64,000 nt of DNA from Ephemerocybe angulata (GCA_013368325.1 JAACJK010000109.1:1-64000); one strand, 5' to 3'; numbered from the stretch's first letter, positions 11,790-24,869 are shown. The notes: a model not told the origin generated them from the sequence alone. Numbers and translations: made by a program.

Positions 11790-13524
11790 ATGATGCTCTA
11801 TCCCGCTGCGCCAGAAGCTGCGACCCGCTTTCTCAAGTTCGTCAACGCTTCGCCCACCCCTTTCCATGCCGTACACAATGCTGCCATTCGTCTGGAAAGC
11901 GTCGGATTCAAGAAGGTACGTGTTCATGCTGGCCATCTCGCCGCGTGAGGCTGATGACAGCCCCGCGATAAGATCAGGGAGAAAGACGAGTGGGAAAAGG
12001 AGCTTGTGCCAGGAGGGAAGTACTACTTTACCAGGTAAATCGCCTTGTCAGCTGTCTTCCCATGGCCGTGCTCAATGCACTGTAGAAACCAGGCCGCTTT
12101 AGTCGCTTTCACCCTTCCCCAGAAGTGGAAGCAAGGCGCCGGACTCAGCATCGTCGCGACCCATGTCGACAGCCCCAATCTAAAGGTTCGACCCATCTCC
12201 AAGCGCACCAAGCAGGGGTACCTCCAGGTGGGCGTGGAGACGTATGGAGGCGGCATCTGGCACTCTTGGCTGGACCGTGACCTTTCCATCGCCGGGCGCG
12301 TCGTCATCTCGCAGGGCAATGGCAGCTTCCAGTCCAAACTTGTCAAGATCGACCAGCCTATTTTGCGTGTCCCAACCCTTGCTATTCATTGTAGGCTGAA
12401 TTCCTCTCTCGGATTGCACTCGTGCTTATTTGAACAGTGGACCGGGGCGTCAATGACAACCTCAAGTTCAACCAAGAGACAGAATTCGTCCCTATCCTTG
12501 GATTGCTCGAAGGCCAGCTCAATGCCACCAAATCTGAAGACAAGGAAAAGTTCCCCGAACGTCCCAAGGTGGCATCGAGTGTGCAGGAAAACCATCACCC
12601 TCAGCTGCTTCAGCTCCTTGCTGGGGAGCTCTCCGTCGCGCCCGAAGAAATTCACGACTTCGAACTGTGAGTTGAAGTGGTCCACGTTTGTTTTATGGCT
12701 TCTGACCATCCCCTTCAGTTCCTTGTACGATACACAGCCATCGGTTCTTGGCGGCATCAACAACGAATTCGTGTTCAGCCCTCGTTTGGATAACCTCGTA
12801 TCATCGTCAGTTCTTTCTAGCACTACCAAAAACATGAGCTCACACGGACCGACCTAGTTTCTGTGCTGTTGAGGCTATCGCCGAGAGTGTCCAGGCGAAC
12901 TACTTCCCCACATTGGAGGGTAATGTCAATTGCATTGCCCTCTTCAACCACGAAGAAATCGGCAGCGTATCTACCACAGGAGCTGAATCAACGCTGATCC
13001 CCTTCCTACTGAGCCGACTTTCCCCCACACCGGCCACTCATTCTCGCTCAGTCTCACAGTCATTCTTAATCTCCGCTGATATGGGACACGCCGTGCACCC
13101 CAACTATACCTCCAAACACGAAGAGAAGCACAGACCGGTCATGAACGGCGGTATCGCTATCAAGACCAACGCGAAGCAGCGTTATGCCAGTGATGCCATT
13201 GGATCGTTCATCGTCAAGCAGCTCGTTGAGCGCAAGGGAGGCAAAGTCCAAGAGTTTGAAGTCAGGAACGATATGTACGTCTGCGGTGTTCAATACTTGT
13301 TATAGTTCATCCACTAACCTCCGTTTCGCAGGCCTTGTGGTTCTACAGTCGGGCCAATGCTGTCCAAACTTGGTATCCGCACCGTGGATGTGGGCAACCC
13401 CATGTTGTCCATGCATTCCATTCGCGAAACTGCGGGCTCTCATGATATCCAACACGCTATCGATCTGTTCCAGTCCTTCTTCGAGGGCTTTGTGGCTCTC
13501 GATAAGGAGCTGACTGTAGATTAG
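11790..13524 (+). CDS. Aspartyl aminopeptidase (M18 family)
   Basis: The start at 11790 (MMLYPAAPEAATRFLKFVNA; a second ATG follows at once) leads through several exons: FTLPQKWKQGAGLSIVATHV, then DSPNLKVRPISKRTKQGYLQ, GGGIWHSWLDRDLSIAGRVV, DRGVNDNLKFNQETEFVPIL, FLYDTQPSVLGGINNEFVFS, NCIALFNHEEIGSVSTTGAE, ISADMGHAVHPNYTSKHEEK and SMHSIRETAG near the end. The stop is at 13522-13524. M18 zinc ligands are present: His in ATHVDSP, Asp and Glu in NHEEIGS and SADMGH, and the late His in SMHSIRE. The family removes N-terminal Asp or Glu in a dodecameric complex, in cytosol or vacuole. It is head-to-head with UTP12 (160 bases apart) and convergent with IMP4. Confidence 0.93.
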
Positions 13525-13678
13525 ACCAAGCCTATACATAGTTAAGTAGTCCCCGGCCTTGAATTTGAGGATGTGTTGTGTGACCCTGGCGAAGCAAATG
13601 TCGATTTATTGGGTCCTGAGAAGGTTCCTGGATCGTAGGGGGGTTGTAGATGAGGTGTGATGTGGCTTCGAGACCAGT

Positions 13679-14863
13679 TTATACGCGAGCCCTCTTTGCT
13701 GGTGGCTCCGATGATATTGAGCCTCCCAATACGCTCCGCTTCTTGGCTGTCCGTGTGTAGTGCGACAGAACCCACTCCTTCTCTGCTTCGTTCTGCTCGA
13801 TAGTACCTTGCCGGATTTCATATGCTGAGAGGTTTCGTCAGGCATTTGGATAGTGGGCGACGATACTGCAACTCACGTTTCATCTCCATCCGAGGACCAA
13901 CTTCCGCCAACTCAACTGTCCGTCCTGTCTTAACGAATACATGGTGACTGCAAGGAAGCGAATAAATATAAGCCAAGAGTAGTGCATCACTTCGCACACA
14001 CCGGAAAGAAATGAAGTCGGAATCGTTCGCGAAGGTCATTACTCGCTTGCTATCTTCTTTTGGTACGGGGAACAAGTACTTGAGAACATCCTGCACACGC
14101 TCTCCAAGCTTTGAACTGAAGCCTTCGAATATGAGGTGGGGGTATTGCTCGGAGACGGTCGAGTTCTTGTAGGTCGCAATATCGTGCCGGAGGTTGACGT
14201 TCGAGAGGGTAAAATAGACAGTGGGTCCGTGAGGGAAATGGGACACGATCATCGCGTCTAAGGCCATCCTGTAATTAGTGATAAACGGGAAGGTGGTCTG
14301 TGGTCGAAACGCACCTGGAACACCACGGTGTTCATGTACAACGATGAGATCCGTTACGTCGTTCGCTCTGCATGCCTCCGCCAATTCCTTCACGACGTAG
14401 TTTCCTCGATTTATTCGATGGGAGTTGGGGAAGACCAGGCGCATCTCTTTCGAGAACTGTAACAGTTTTGAGCTAGGGTCTCTTGATGTCGTTATAACAA
14501 TTTTGGGGTCCTGAATCCCCGCTCTTGAGTATTCATTGTCGATATGCGATGCCGGGTCTGCAGAGTAACGTTGGGCTACTGGTTCGTCTTGCCCATGCCA
14601 ATGAGGGAAGATGCGCACCTTGTTGTGCTTCATCGAACGCGAGGTCTTTCCCCAACTTTTGAGCGTCCTTCTTCAGCTCGGTCGGAAGCTTCCTCCCTCC
14701 AGCAAGCGCGTCCTTCAGCTGCTGCTTCCTCTCGAAGGTTTGACGCTCCTGCGCCTCCAGCGACTTCAGATAGACATATTCCCGTCGTTCACGAATGTTT
14801 TTCCGAAGCTGCGATCGAGTGAGCAGTCGCCTCTCTTTTCCAGGTCCTACGAGGACATACCAT
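13679..14863 (-). CDS. IMP4: U3 snoRNP protein IMP4 (Brix domain)
   Basis: The protein begins M-LRKNIRERREYVYLKSLEA, typical of Imp4. The ATG at 14863 is followed immediately by an intron (14809-14860), so exon 1 holds only the start codon of coding sequence. The Brix core is seen in DPKIVITTSRDPSSKLLQFS, RINRGNYVVKELAEACRAND, VTDLIVVHEHRGVP, GPTVYFTLSNVNLRHDIATY and LIFEGFSSKLGERVQDVLKY, then VMTFANDSDFISFR and TVELAEVGPRMEMKRE. The C-terminus is basic (EPPAKRARV) before the stop at 13679-13681. Imp4 bridges the U3 snoRNA and pre-rRNA in the nucleolar small-subunit processome. Its 3' end converges on the aminopeptidase gene. Confidence 0.93.
14809..14860 (-). other. Intron directly after the IMP4 start codon
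   Basis: On the minus strand ATG is followed by GTATGT, and the intron ends GATCGCAG. The second exon then reads LRKNIRERREY, which gives the family N-terminus only if this 52-base intron is removed. Confidence 0.75.
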
Positions 14864-15115
14864 TGTATAAAATAGAAGTGCAAGGTCAGTTCAGCAGACA
14901 AGCGCCTGAACGCCTGTTTCTATTGGCTAATTTTTGAAATGCCTGTCACGGTTACCTCGAGTCACGCAAACGTCACAGCTGCCAATCTAATCTTATCTCT
15001 AGTTAGCCCCTATCTATGTAATTACACGCTCCAGAATATAGCCTGAGCAAGGTTCAATCCCAAGCCCTCGATAACCGCGCAAAGATCCTCCTTGATTGAA
15101 GGTATTTCCCAAGCG

Positions 15116-16926
<1,811 letters not shown>

Positions 16927-17135
16927 GACGGTTCGGAAGAGAAGAAGATATGATCTAATCTAGTGCTGTGAAATCGCCGCTCACGGTCATTTGTGGCAGC
17001 ATCCGATCCTCCGCTATATTTTGGCTGAAGTCAGTGAGAGGATTTTAAATATCGCAAAGGTGTTTCAAATTGTCGTATAAGTGGGCGTGACAGGGGCGTA
17101 TCTTAACTACACCGTATGGATGTGGTTGAGCGGGA

Positions 17136-17465
17136 CTATGATCCCAAGTTCCCCTTCGTTGCCTCCAGATTGTACTGAACGTTCTTTCTGTACTTGGTCG
17201 CCAACTCGGCAGCAGTCTTCACACTAGAATTTGCGCGGAGAATTTCCTGTCGTATAAAGTAAGAAGATCGCGCACTGAGAGTCGAGACAGGTAACCCATG
17301 TAAACACACCTCCATACAATGGTTTAGCTCAAGGATCATTTCAGTGCATTTGGACTAGAAAGGCTGGCGTAAACGACAGCTATGCTTGAGGTGATGTGTG
17401 CTTACAGTGTTCTTAAGGATACGCTCGAGGAGAACGGCTTGCCGCTCGGCGTGGGGGTTCTCCAT
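17136..17465 (-). CDS. DAD4: DASH complex subunit DAD4
   Basis: Three exons give a 71-residue protein: MENPHAERQAVLLERILKNT, then SKCTEMILELNHCME, then EILRANSSVKTAAELATKYR followed by KNVQYNLEATKGNLGS. The start is at 17465 and the stop at 17136-17138. Yeast Dad4 is 72 residues and begins with the same MENP-x-x-ERQ-x-VLLER pattern, so both length and sequence fit. The protein is a small coiled-coil subunit of the DASH/Dam1 ring that couples kinetochores to spindle microtubules. Both introns have clean GT...AG borders and preserve frame. The gene is easily missed because no exon is long. An ACGCGT motif sits 12 bases above the start. Confidence 0.93.
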
Positions 17466-17779
17466 GTCGACAGTCGACGCGTCGCGACACGGTGGTTGTG
17501 ATCAGAGCTTGGCAGCAGTGGTTGGACGTTGATCGCCGCCTCTGACTCTCGCCCCGCATGCTATCATGCGGGCGACCATTATCCTGACTTGGCTCTGAGT
17601 GTAGGCTACACCCAAGTTGGTATCACAACTGCCGCTGGTATAAAAAGTACATCTGAAATGCAATTAAATCTATAATACATATGGAAACACCAGCAAAAGT
17701 GCCATGGAGGTATCAGCCAAAAGGCATAGGAGTGTCCAGATCTGCTAGAGTATGAAGGGAAAATCGCTGCTGAAACAAT
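17466..17779. other. Intergenic between DAD4 promoter and PROPPIN 3' end
   Basis: The region carries the DAD4 upstream sequence and the trailer of the next minus-strand gene. Nothing else is recognised. Confidence 0.35.
17477..17482. promoter_or_regulatory. ACGCGT (MluI cell-cycle box-like) motif by DAD4
   Basis: The hexamer lies 12 bases upstream of the DAD4 start codon. In yeasts MBF binds this sequence at G1/S genes. At 64 kb about 16 chance copies are expected, so position rather than presence is the argument. Confidence 0.3.
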
Positions 17780-19315
17780 TCAGCCCCACCCATCCCACCG
17801 ACCGAACTTCCTGTATTCCTGGAGAATACAATCCCTCCCCTGCTTCTCCTTCTCTTTCCCCTTGTCCATCCGCGAAGAAGTACTGGACGACACACTCGAC
17901 CTCGGGAACCCTTTAGGAGTGGTTGCAGCCTTCAAGAGCGACGTCGACGATTGTGAAGGGGTGTCTTTGACCGAGCTCTTCGCTGGAGGAATAGACAAAC
18001 GATACCAACCCCCTGTGTATGTCAGTGCAACGAGCTGGTAGTCTGGAACGGGCCCTCGGTCGGATAAGTCGTCGTCCGTGGCAACATCTATCCACCCAAC
18101 GGTACACTTCTCCTCTTCCGGTGCGTCCAAGTTAGATGATTTGGAAGTTAGGGATATATGAGCTGATTGGACAGGTATACGGTACTGCGCATAGGACCAC
18201 TCTGACTCGAAGTATCGGGGCAGTGGCATGAATGGCTTCAGAGGGGAGAAAGATGACTGTCGATTCCTGTGGAACCTTGTTGAGCATGGCTGGAGCTTTA
18301 ACTATGAACCAAGACTCACGATGCACCAGCCAGCCCAAGTGAGAAGACGTGGACAGTCCCTTTATCACTCCATACACATAGATCTTGCTCGTCCGGCCTG
18401 AACGCAACACCGTAGATCTCAGCTTTATCCGTGCCCCTCCGGAGCTCCTTTACAAGCTTTCCAGATAGCGAATCCCATATCCGAATCAGAGTACCACGCG
18501 AGGAGGTCGTGGCTAGTAATCGGCCTGATGGTGGGAGGGAGAGTGTGGTGAGGGCAGTCTTGTGCGCTATGATGATGGCAACTGGGTGCTTAGATGATGG
18601 AGGGGGAGGTTTCGAGGGTAATGAAGATCCTGGCGGACCTCTCGGTTGGGGGACAGCACAAGGGGGGAGATGTATTAACTGCACATGACCTGTCTGTCGA
18701 CCGGCGATTGCCAACAACGTGGAATGAGGGGCAGTCGCCATTGCTAGAAGACCTGAAGAGCTGTCAGTACCTCAAGCACTGAGAGGATGATGGTTGGCCA
18801 CTACCTCCTGGGTTATCGCAGGTATCCCATTCACCATAACGTTTCAATGTCTCGCCAACCTGAAAGACGGACACCCTCCTGCGCAGTGACACAGCTAGCC
18901 AACCTCTTCGACAGGCGATCCCTCTTACTCTCTCCCTGAATTCCAGTTCAGCGACCTCTTTCCCGAGGGCATCGTCCCAAACGATCACTTTGTTCGGCGG
19001 ATAGAGTGGACTACGTCCACCCCCTAATAAGAACAAGATGTTTGTGGTGTGCAATGGAACCACTGCGGACAACGTTCCTCCAACAAGTTCTGAACATCCA
19101 CGAAAAAGGAGCGCTGCTTGTAAGTCGCCGTTAAGCTACACACCGAGCACCTGAACCCCCGTACCTCTCTTCCGGATCAACTTCAGTGGCCATGTATCAT
19201 AGACTGCAAAGCCAGCAGGTGTTGAGGTCGTAAAGATCTTGCACTCTGGATCGAACCTGGCGTCGAAGATGTGAACAGGTTTGGTAGCACTAATTGAGTG
19301 TCGTGCTAGATTCAT
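17780..19315 (-). CDS. PROPPIN WD40 protein, WIPI3/4-like (ATG18/HSV2 family)
   Basis: The start at 19315 gives MNLARHSISATKPVHIFDAR, followed by PECKIFTTSTPAGFAVYDTW. Propeller blades continue with NILFLLGGGRSPLYPPNKVI, WDDALGKEVAELEFRERVRG, IIIAHKTALTTLSLPPSGRL and the hallmark site KLVKELRRGTDKAEIYGVAF, then DLCVWSDKGTVHVFSLG. The phosphoinositide-binding motif is LRRG, the form found in the WIPI3/WIPI4 branch, rather than FRRG of Atg18. A Pro-rich loop (PPGSSLPSKPPPPSSKHP) interrupts one blade. The stop is at 17780-17782. The family binds PI3P and PI(3,5)P2 and acts in autophagy or vacuole and endosome membrane control. The exact paralogue (HSV2 or WDR45-like) is inferred from LRRG and the NLARHS N-terminus. 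Confidence 0.88.
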
Positions 19316-19673
19316 GAAGTGACGTTGGGGTGGTGGTGGAAGGACCACATAACCTGCTTTATTGCTCAGATCAGCACTGCAGGAGCGCGTGTCATCACTT
19401 CCGGACCGTGGCAATCATAATCAGGCCTCTTTGGCTCTCTTTGGCCGTGCCGCCAAGCCACAGCCCACAGGCATTCTCATGAGCGCCAAAGGTAAGAGTA
19501 TATAGACGGTGCAGATAGAACAAAGACCTATAAGAAGCAAAGCAGTTTTACAACGCAGAATGAAACTAAGGTGATAGCAGTGGATCACAAGAAAACAAGG
19601 TATCAGTAACAGAAATAGTTCCAATGGAAGCAGTGACTGTGTTGGTATAGTGGTAAGTATGTGGAATAGTAGT
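19316..19673. other. Intergenic with a tRNA-like 5' half
   Basis: Between two minus-strand genes. Bases 19640-19663 read like the 5' half of a glycine tRNA including an A box, but no matching 3' half or acceptor stem follows, so it is not called as a tRNA. Confidence 0.3.
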
Positions 19674-21077
19674 TCAACCTCTGGTTCGTCCGACCCGAGG
19701 TAAGGTCCCCATTATCTCTTTATTGAGACGGGTGGATGGCGGAGTATTGGTGATATTTGTCGGATTCCAAGTCCGGGGAGGTTGGAGGTCGACATGGGCG
19801 AGCTGAAGGCGCGCGGCTTTGAATTCCAGCTCCTCTGCCATGTTGATAGCCAGCACCGCTGCCTTCGCCTCCGCCTGGCGCTGCAATTCCGCTTCCGATT
19901 CATCAGACAGGTAGTCTGTGAACCCACCATCCGAGGTGACCGTGTTGTCCGAAAGCGACCCCATCCCGTCGCTGCTTCCACTGCTGCTGGAGGCGCTTGA
20001 TAAATTATCTTCTCCAGAGCGTGAAACAGTGTCTGGGATAACGAGGGAGATCGGGGGATTTGTTGGCACTGACGAACGCAAGGGGGATGCAGCGATGACC
20101 GGGGTCGAAGGTAAGGCTTCTCGCTTCTCCGGTCGAGACAATGAAGATCTCCTGCGCGCTTGGAGAGATCCCAGAGACAGGGGGGTGGGGCTGTTCGCGA
20201 CCACTTTCGACAAAGAGACGGAGGTGGTAGCAGGAGTAACTGAGGGCCGAGAAGTGACAGTATGTCGCCGGATGCTGGATGAACGACTGGGGGGAGTGGA
20301 GGTCTTCTCGAGCTCAACGTCCTTTCGGTTCGGGGATGACTGCAAAGAGTCTACCCGCCGCTTGGGGGTATCAACACCGTTTCTGGTATCCCGGCGCTCC
20401 TTTTGACCTTCAGATCCTTCGGGGGAAGATGGCGCGGATGACGAAATGGCGGACCCACTAGAGGTTCTGGACAATGCCGCCGCCAGAGCCTGTGGGCTCC
20501 CACCAGATCGAGGCTTGGTCGACGCCGGGCTTGTCACCGCCTTGGAAAGGTTCGAGGGTTTGCTCGATGGGGAGCTACCACCACTATTTTTCCGATCATT
20601 TCCCGCTTTATTGGACGCTCTCGAAAGCGTGTTCGGGGCAGATGAAGCGATGAAAGGTGGGAGGGGTGGCCCACGAGATTGGAAGGTGTCGAGAACTGCT
20701 TTGATTTCCAGGGGTATAGGGACGTTGTGCACGACGCTCACAGCACGCCAATCTGCAGCCGGGATCGAACGGTACTCTGAGGGGAAGGGTGCACGGCAAC
20801 AGCCAGGCCACCCTGGATTGTTGTAGCGCAGGAACTCTGGGGATGGTGGCGGAGTGGTGCGAGCCCACTGTGTACAACTTGAGTGGCTAGTCGAAGTAGC
20901 TGTGGACGTCAAAGACACACCTTGCAGTATCCACAGCCATTGAATCGTTCAACTAGGACAAGGATTCAGCCACAGGAATGGAGAGTAAGCAAAGCTGGGA
21001 TCTACCTTCAGCATTCTTAATGTATAGAACATCCATACGAGGATGTGTGCTTCTATTCCTGCACGTCTCTCGGGCAT
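19674..21077 (-). CDS. Conserved fungal protein of unknown function with CxxC motif and Ser-rich tail
   Basis: A small N-terminal part is spliced from MPERRAGIEAHILVWMFYTL (start 21077), VERFNGCGYCK and WARTTPPPSPEFLRYNNPGW followed by PGCCRAPFPSEYRSIPAADW. The cysteines CGYC and GCC could bind metal. The rest, encoded by one long exon (19674-20918), is very rich in Ser, Pro and Thr and must be mostly disordered; it ends in a short acidic and Ala-rich helix (ESEAELQRQAEAKAAVLAIN) and a tail to the stop at 19674. I recognise no catalytic domain. The ordered N-terminal block looks conserved rather than random, because three exons keep one frame through consensus splice sites. Upstream it faces the NCS1 gene. 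Confidence 0.65.
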
Positions 21078-21577
21078 GAGGACATCTACATGGTCATAAG
21101 GCGTCGTCGCAAGACCCAAAGAGGATTAGGGCACACCTAGCATGCGGAAAGACCTTGCACATCGGGCAAGGACTGGTTACAGTGTCTATGGAGCCCGCTG
21201 CGTAGCACATTGCGATAATGAGCGAGGATAGGAGATGGAGGACAGGAGAAGAAGCCAAAAGGGGACCAATTTCTCATCGCTGTATTTGTAGTGCCTTGTA
21301 ACATGATGTGCCCTGACTGCGATTTCTTGACTTTACGGGGTCAAGCAGGTCCAGAAACCATGAAATAAGTACTCTCCAATCGAGCGCCTCATGTACGAGC
21401 TCGCCGTGCACTTTTGGGCATCGGCGTCGCCCATGAGGCAGAGATGGGCCAATCTTATCGCCGTTTGCCAATTAACCGATGGTGCACAGCCTTGTATCTC
21501 TTTAGAGAACCTAACACAGAGGCCCCAAGAATCCACAGACACACGTTCTCTCTACACCATCATCTCTTTCCACTACC
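21078..21577. promoter_or_regulatory. Divergent promoter region
   Basis: The 500 bases separate a minus-strand unknown gene from NCS1 on the plus strand. CT-rich tracts precede the NCS1 start. No further gene is seen. Confidence 0.35.
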
Positions 21578-22452
21578 ATGGGCAAATCCCAAAGCAAACT
21601 CTCGCCCGAGCAGCTCGCTGACCTCCAGAAGAACACCTACTGTAGGTTGCCATTGCCGATGTGCTCCCTGTATTCATTAACGCGCCCGGCCCGCAGTTGA
21701 CAAGAAGGAGCTCCAGCAATGGTTCGTTCAGGGTGCTGTGACACGATGATCAGTGGGATTCATATATACCCTCGCTTTCTAGGTACAAAGGGTTCCGAAA
21801 AGACTGCCCATCGGGACATCTGGACAAGCAAGAATTTAGCCGGATCTACAAGCAATTCTTCCCCTTCGGCGATCCAGGCGAATTCGCAGATTACGTCTTC
21901 AATGTATTCGACGAGAACAAGAACGGTACCATCGACTTCAAGGAGTTCATATGCGCGCTCAGCATCACTAGCAGGGGCAGGCTAGATGAGAAACTTAAGT
22001 GTGCGTGTAGAGTTTCATTGCCGCATCCACGAACCACTAAACTCGCCGTTTAGGGGCCTTTCAACTGTACGATATTGACAAGGATGGCACTATCACGTAC
22101 GACGAGATGCTGCAAATTGTACAGTCAATCTACAAGATGACTGGGGAGATGGTGAAACTGCCTGCAGACGAGGACACGCCCGAGAAGGTAGGTACCCCAC
22201 ACCATCTCATTAAAGTGACTAGGCATGCTGTGCAATGACCGCTGACAACTCCATCGCCTCAGAGAGTGGATAAGATCTTCAAGAACATGGACCGAGATAA
22301 GGATGCCAAACTCACCTTCGACGAGTTTGTCGAAGGTAGCAAGCAGGACCCGACAATTGTCCAGGTGCGTGATAGATGTCGGTCGGGTTGCAGTTGATCT
22401 TCATACCAACGAGTAATTGCAGGCCCTTTCCTTGTACGATGGGCTAGTATGA
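21578..22452 (+). CDS. NCS1: Neuronal calcium sensor 1 (frequenin), EF-hand protein
   Basis: The start at 21578 gives [20 protein letters not shown], with Gly2 as the site for N-myristoylation known in the family. Spliced exons continue [20 protein letters not shown], the degenerate first EF hand, then three canonical calcium loops: [26 protein letters not shown] and [13 protein letters not shown]. The C-terminus is [12 protein letters not shown] before the stop at 22450-22452. The length of about 190 residues and all motifs match frequenin. In fungi it binds calcium and activates the phosphatidylinositol 4-kinase Pik1 at Golgi and plasma membranes. Five introns of about 50 to 70 bases interrupt it. 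Confidence 0.95.
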
Positions 22453-22641
22453 GTGGCGCCTCTCCACCAGATTCAGCAGAACCACACTATACCCCTTCAT
22501 CCTCCCCTTCAGCACGGTTGTCACGAAGTAATGCTTGCCTTGTCTTTGTATTAGTGGCTGCTCCAAGTTCAGAGCCATGGCCTCTGGGCTTTAGATGTAT
22601 CATATGGGTATTGTTGGCAGATAGTTTATTGAAGTGGAGAA

Positions 22642-23728
22642 CTACCGAGATTTAGTCTTGGGCAGTCGGTTGTATCTCTTTAATACACGGTCTTCGACGT
22701 CGTCGCCTAGCCACGAGTACAGTGCGTTCGAGAACTCGAGGTTATCAATTTCCGTCTTGAACAGTTTGTTGTAATCCTGGGGCCCAGCCGGCGCAGCGTT
22801 GAAGGCTCCAAAGGGTGTGGCGGATGCGTCCTTAGATGAGTCTGCGGCTGCAGTGGCGTCAGTCTAACCATCGAAGTAACCATGTAGAATTCTTACAGTT
22901 ATCGTTTCCCAGCAGTAGACGATACAGTCCATTCAATCCGAAGAAGTTGAGGAAGTACCAGGACAGGGACGAAACCCATCTTACGTCCATGTCGGGTGTT
23001 TCAATGCCACGCTGCAGCATGGACTTGAACCCCAACGTCAAGGGAAAGGGGAGCTTAACTGCGCGGGAGGAGAGGAGTTAGCTTCATATGTACAAAACGC
23101 GCCTGGTCACTCACTCAAAACAAAGCCCTGGAAGAAGAAGTTGATCCATCCCATAATAACCATCTGAGGGACCATCATGACCATCTGCGTTTTCATGCCT
23201 GCCATCATCCCGTCCATTGCACCAGGGTCTGTCAAGGGGTTGGCTGGTCCTGCTGGCGTGTGACCAGGCTTGGGAGCTCCATCTTTCAGGTAGGTTCCAG
23301 ACGCGAATGCCTCTGTCAGGTCATCGGATATTGAGCTGTAGAATGATGGCGGAAGAGGGGAGTATGCTGCAGTTGTTCGTAGAACCTGCGACCGGACAAG
23401 AGCGCGCCTAGGGAGGGATATCTCAATCTTGCGACTTCGGGCTGGTGAAGACACAGACGTACTGTTCACGCAAAGCATTTCGGGCCAGCTTCTTTGGGGG
23501 AGACTGCAATAGAATTACAACATAGTGCCTCAGGATACCTACAAGAATCTACACGCACTCGAATTCAATAGGATTAGAGGGTAATTTCTGGCTGGACACG
23601 TACCATGACCAGGGTGATAGGAAACAAAACCCAGTCCCGTATTTGGGGATCCAGGTAGAGCGAGACGCTATAATGACATTAGTACAGAGAAAAGGAAGCC
23701 ATTGGGGCACTCACGCATTGCTCGCCAT
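22642..23728 (-). CDS. EMC3: ER membrane protein complex subunit 3 (EMC3)
   Basis: The start at 23728 (MASNA then SLYLDPQIRDWVLFPITLVM) is followed by ILRHYVVILLQSPPKKLARN, LVRSQVLRTTAAYSPLPPSF, GAMDGMMAGMKTQMVMMVPQ, MVIMGWINFFFQGFVL, LPFPLTLGFKSMLQRGIETP and DVRWVSSLSWYFLNFFGLNG. This is the order of the TMEM111/EMC3 family, a YidC/Oxa1-related insertase core with three membrane segments. The C-terminal part ends KTKSR at 22642-22644 after a segment GPQDYNKLFKTEIDNLEFSN. The EMC inserts tail-anchored and multi-pass proteins into the ER membrane. The Met-rich stretch is a normal part of the cytosolic client vestibule. Confidence 0.93.
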
Positions 23729-23953
23729 CGTTCGTCGTCGTCGAGAAGAAAGCGCTGACAGCGTCACGGTCACCAAATCGGGCAAACCAAGTCCGGCAGC
23801 GTGAGTTGCTTCCCGGCACGCAGCAAACGCCATCATATTGTTCTCTGCACCGTACCACTGCCATCTATCTCTCCACCTGCTCCTCTATCTTTCCCTGGGG
23901 GAAACAAGAGTCCCTGTGAACCCGATCCTCTACGGTGACTCGACGCATACCAG

Positions 23954-24869
23954 ATGGACACATCACCTACCGCCCTTTTTGACTCGTATGAGCAGGACTT
24001 CAAACAGCTCGTCCAGAGCATTGAGGAGAAGCTGGGCGACGGAGAGGGGAAGGATGGCCGAGGAGGTGAGCAAATATGTTCGGATTTGCATGGTACGTCT
24101 CTGAAATGCCCCTAGATGATAGGAAAGCCACTCTACGTCGCGTGGACATGGAACTAGAAGAGGCCGACGAAATGGTGGGCAGAGGTCAACTACCCCACAT
24201 CCCCCAGAGTATTCTGACCAGAGTTGAACCTAGGTCTCGCAATTGGATATTGAAATCCAGAGTATACCCCAATCTGTACGCGCACACTATCATACCCGGC
24301 TGCGGGAGGCCAAAAGCCAGTTGTCCCGTTCGAAGAAGGCGCTGACAGACGCCCGAGCAACTGTTGCTCGCGCAGACCTCCTATCGTCATCCAAAGGGGG
24401 CTTGTATTCTTCTGATGACCCCTATGCAAGCTCCAGCGACCGCTCTCGTCTTTTGGATGGGATGTCTGTCCTCGAAAACGGCACCAAGAGGTTGGAGGAA
24501 TCTCAGCGAATGGCTCTCGAGACTGAGGGCCATGGCGCCGAGATCCTTACAAACTTGCGCGAGCAGAGGGAGCAAATTGAGAATTCGAGAGATACAGTAC
24601 GTCGGGTCTATACTTTACACAGGCTCAAACACTAATCTACCCCGTGTGTAGCTCCAAAGGGCAGATGTTGCCATCGACCGTGCGTCAAGTACCTTGAAGG
24701 CTATGGTTAGAAGGTGAAGTCGATGTTACCCATACCTATCATTCAGCGAAGCTCATTCGTAGGTTCAATCCATTTTGACAGGATGTACCAACAACGAGCC
24801 ATAACATACTCCATCATCGCCGTTCTCATTATCCTTATCGTTGTAATTATCTGGGAGAAGCTCAGCTGA
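23954..24869 (+). CDS. VTI1: Qb-SNARE VTI1
   Basis: The first exon at 23954 reads MDTSPTALFDSYEQDFKQLV, then the spliced frame continues DRKATLRRVDMELEEADEMV, SQLDIEIQSIPQSVRAHYHT, the N-terminal three-helix Vti domain. The SNARE helix follows: GMSVLENGTKRLEESQRMAL, ETEGHGAEILTNLREQREQI, then RADVAIDRASSTLKAMVRR. A C-terminal membrane anchor (ITYSIIAVLIILIVVIIWEK) ends at the stop 24867-24869. The Gln of the ionic layer lies in the NLREQREQ region. VTI1 works in Golgi, endosome and vacuole fusion. Exon borders are all GT...AG and phase-consistent. Confidence 0.94.

Noticed and set aside
19640..19710. Possible tRNA gene
   Set aside because: Only the 5' half is tRNA-like; acceptor and T stems do not pair, and the region overlaps the 3' coding end of the minus-strand gene.
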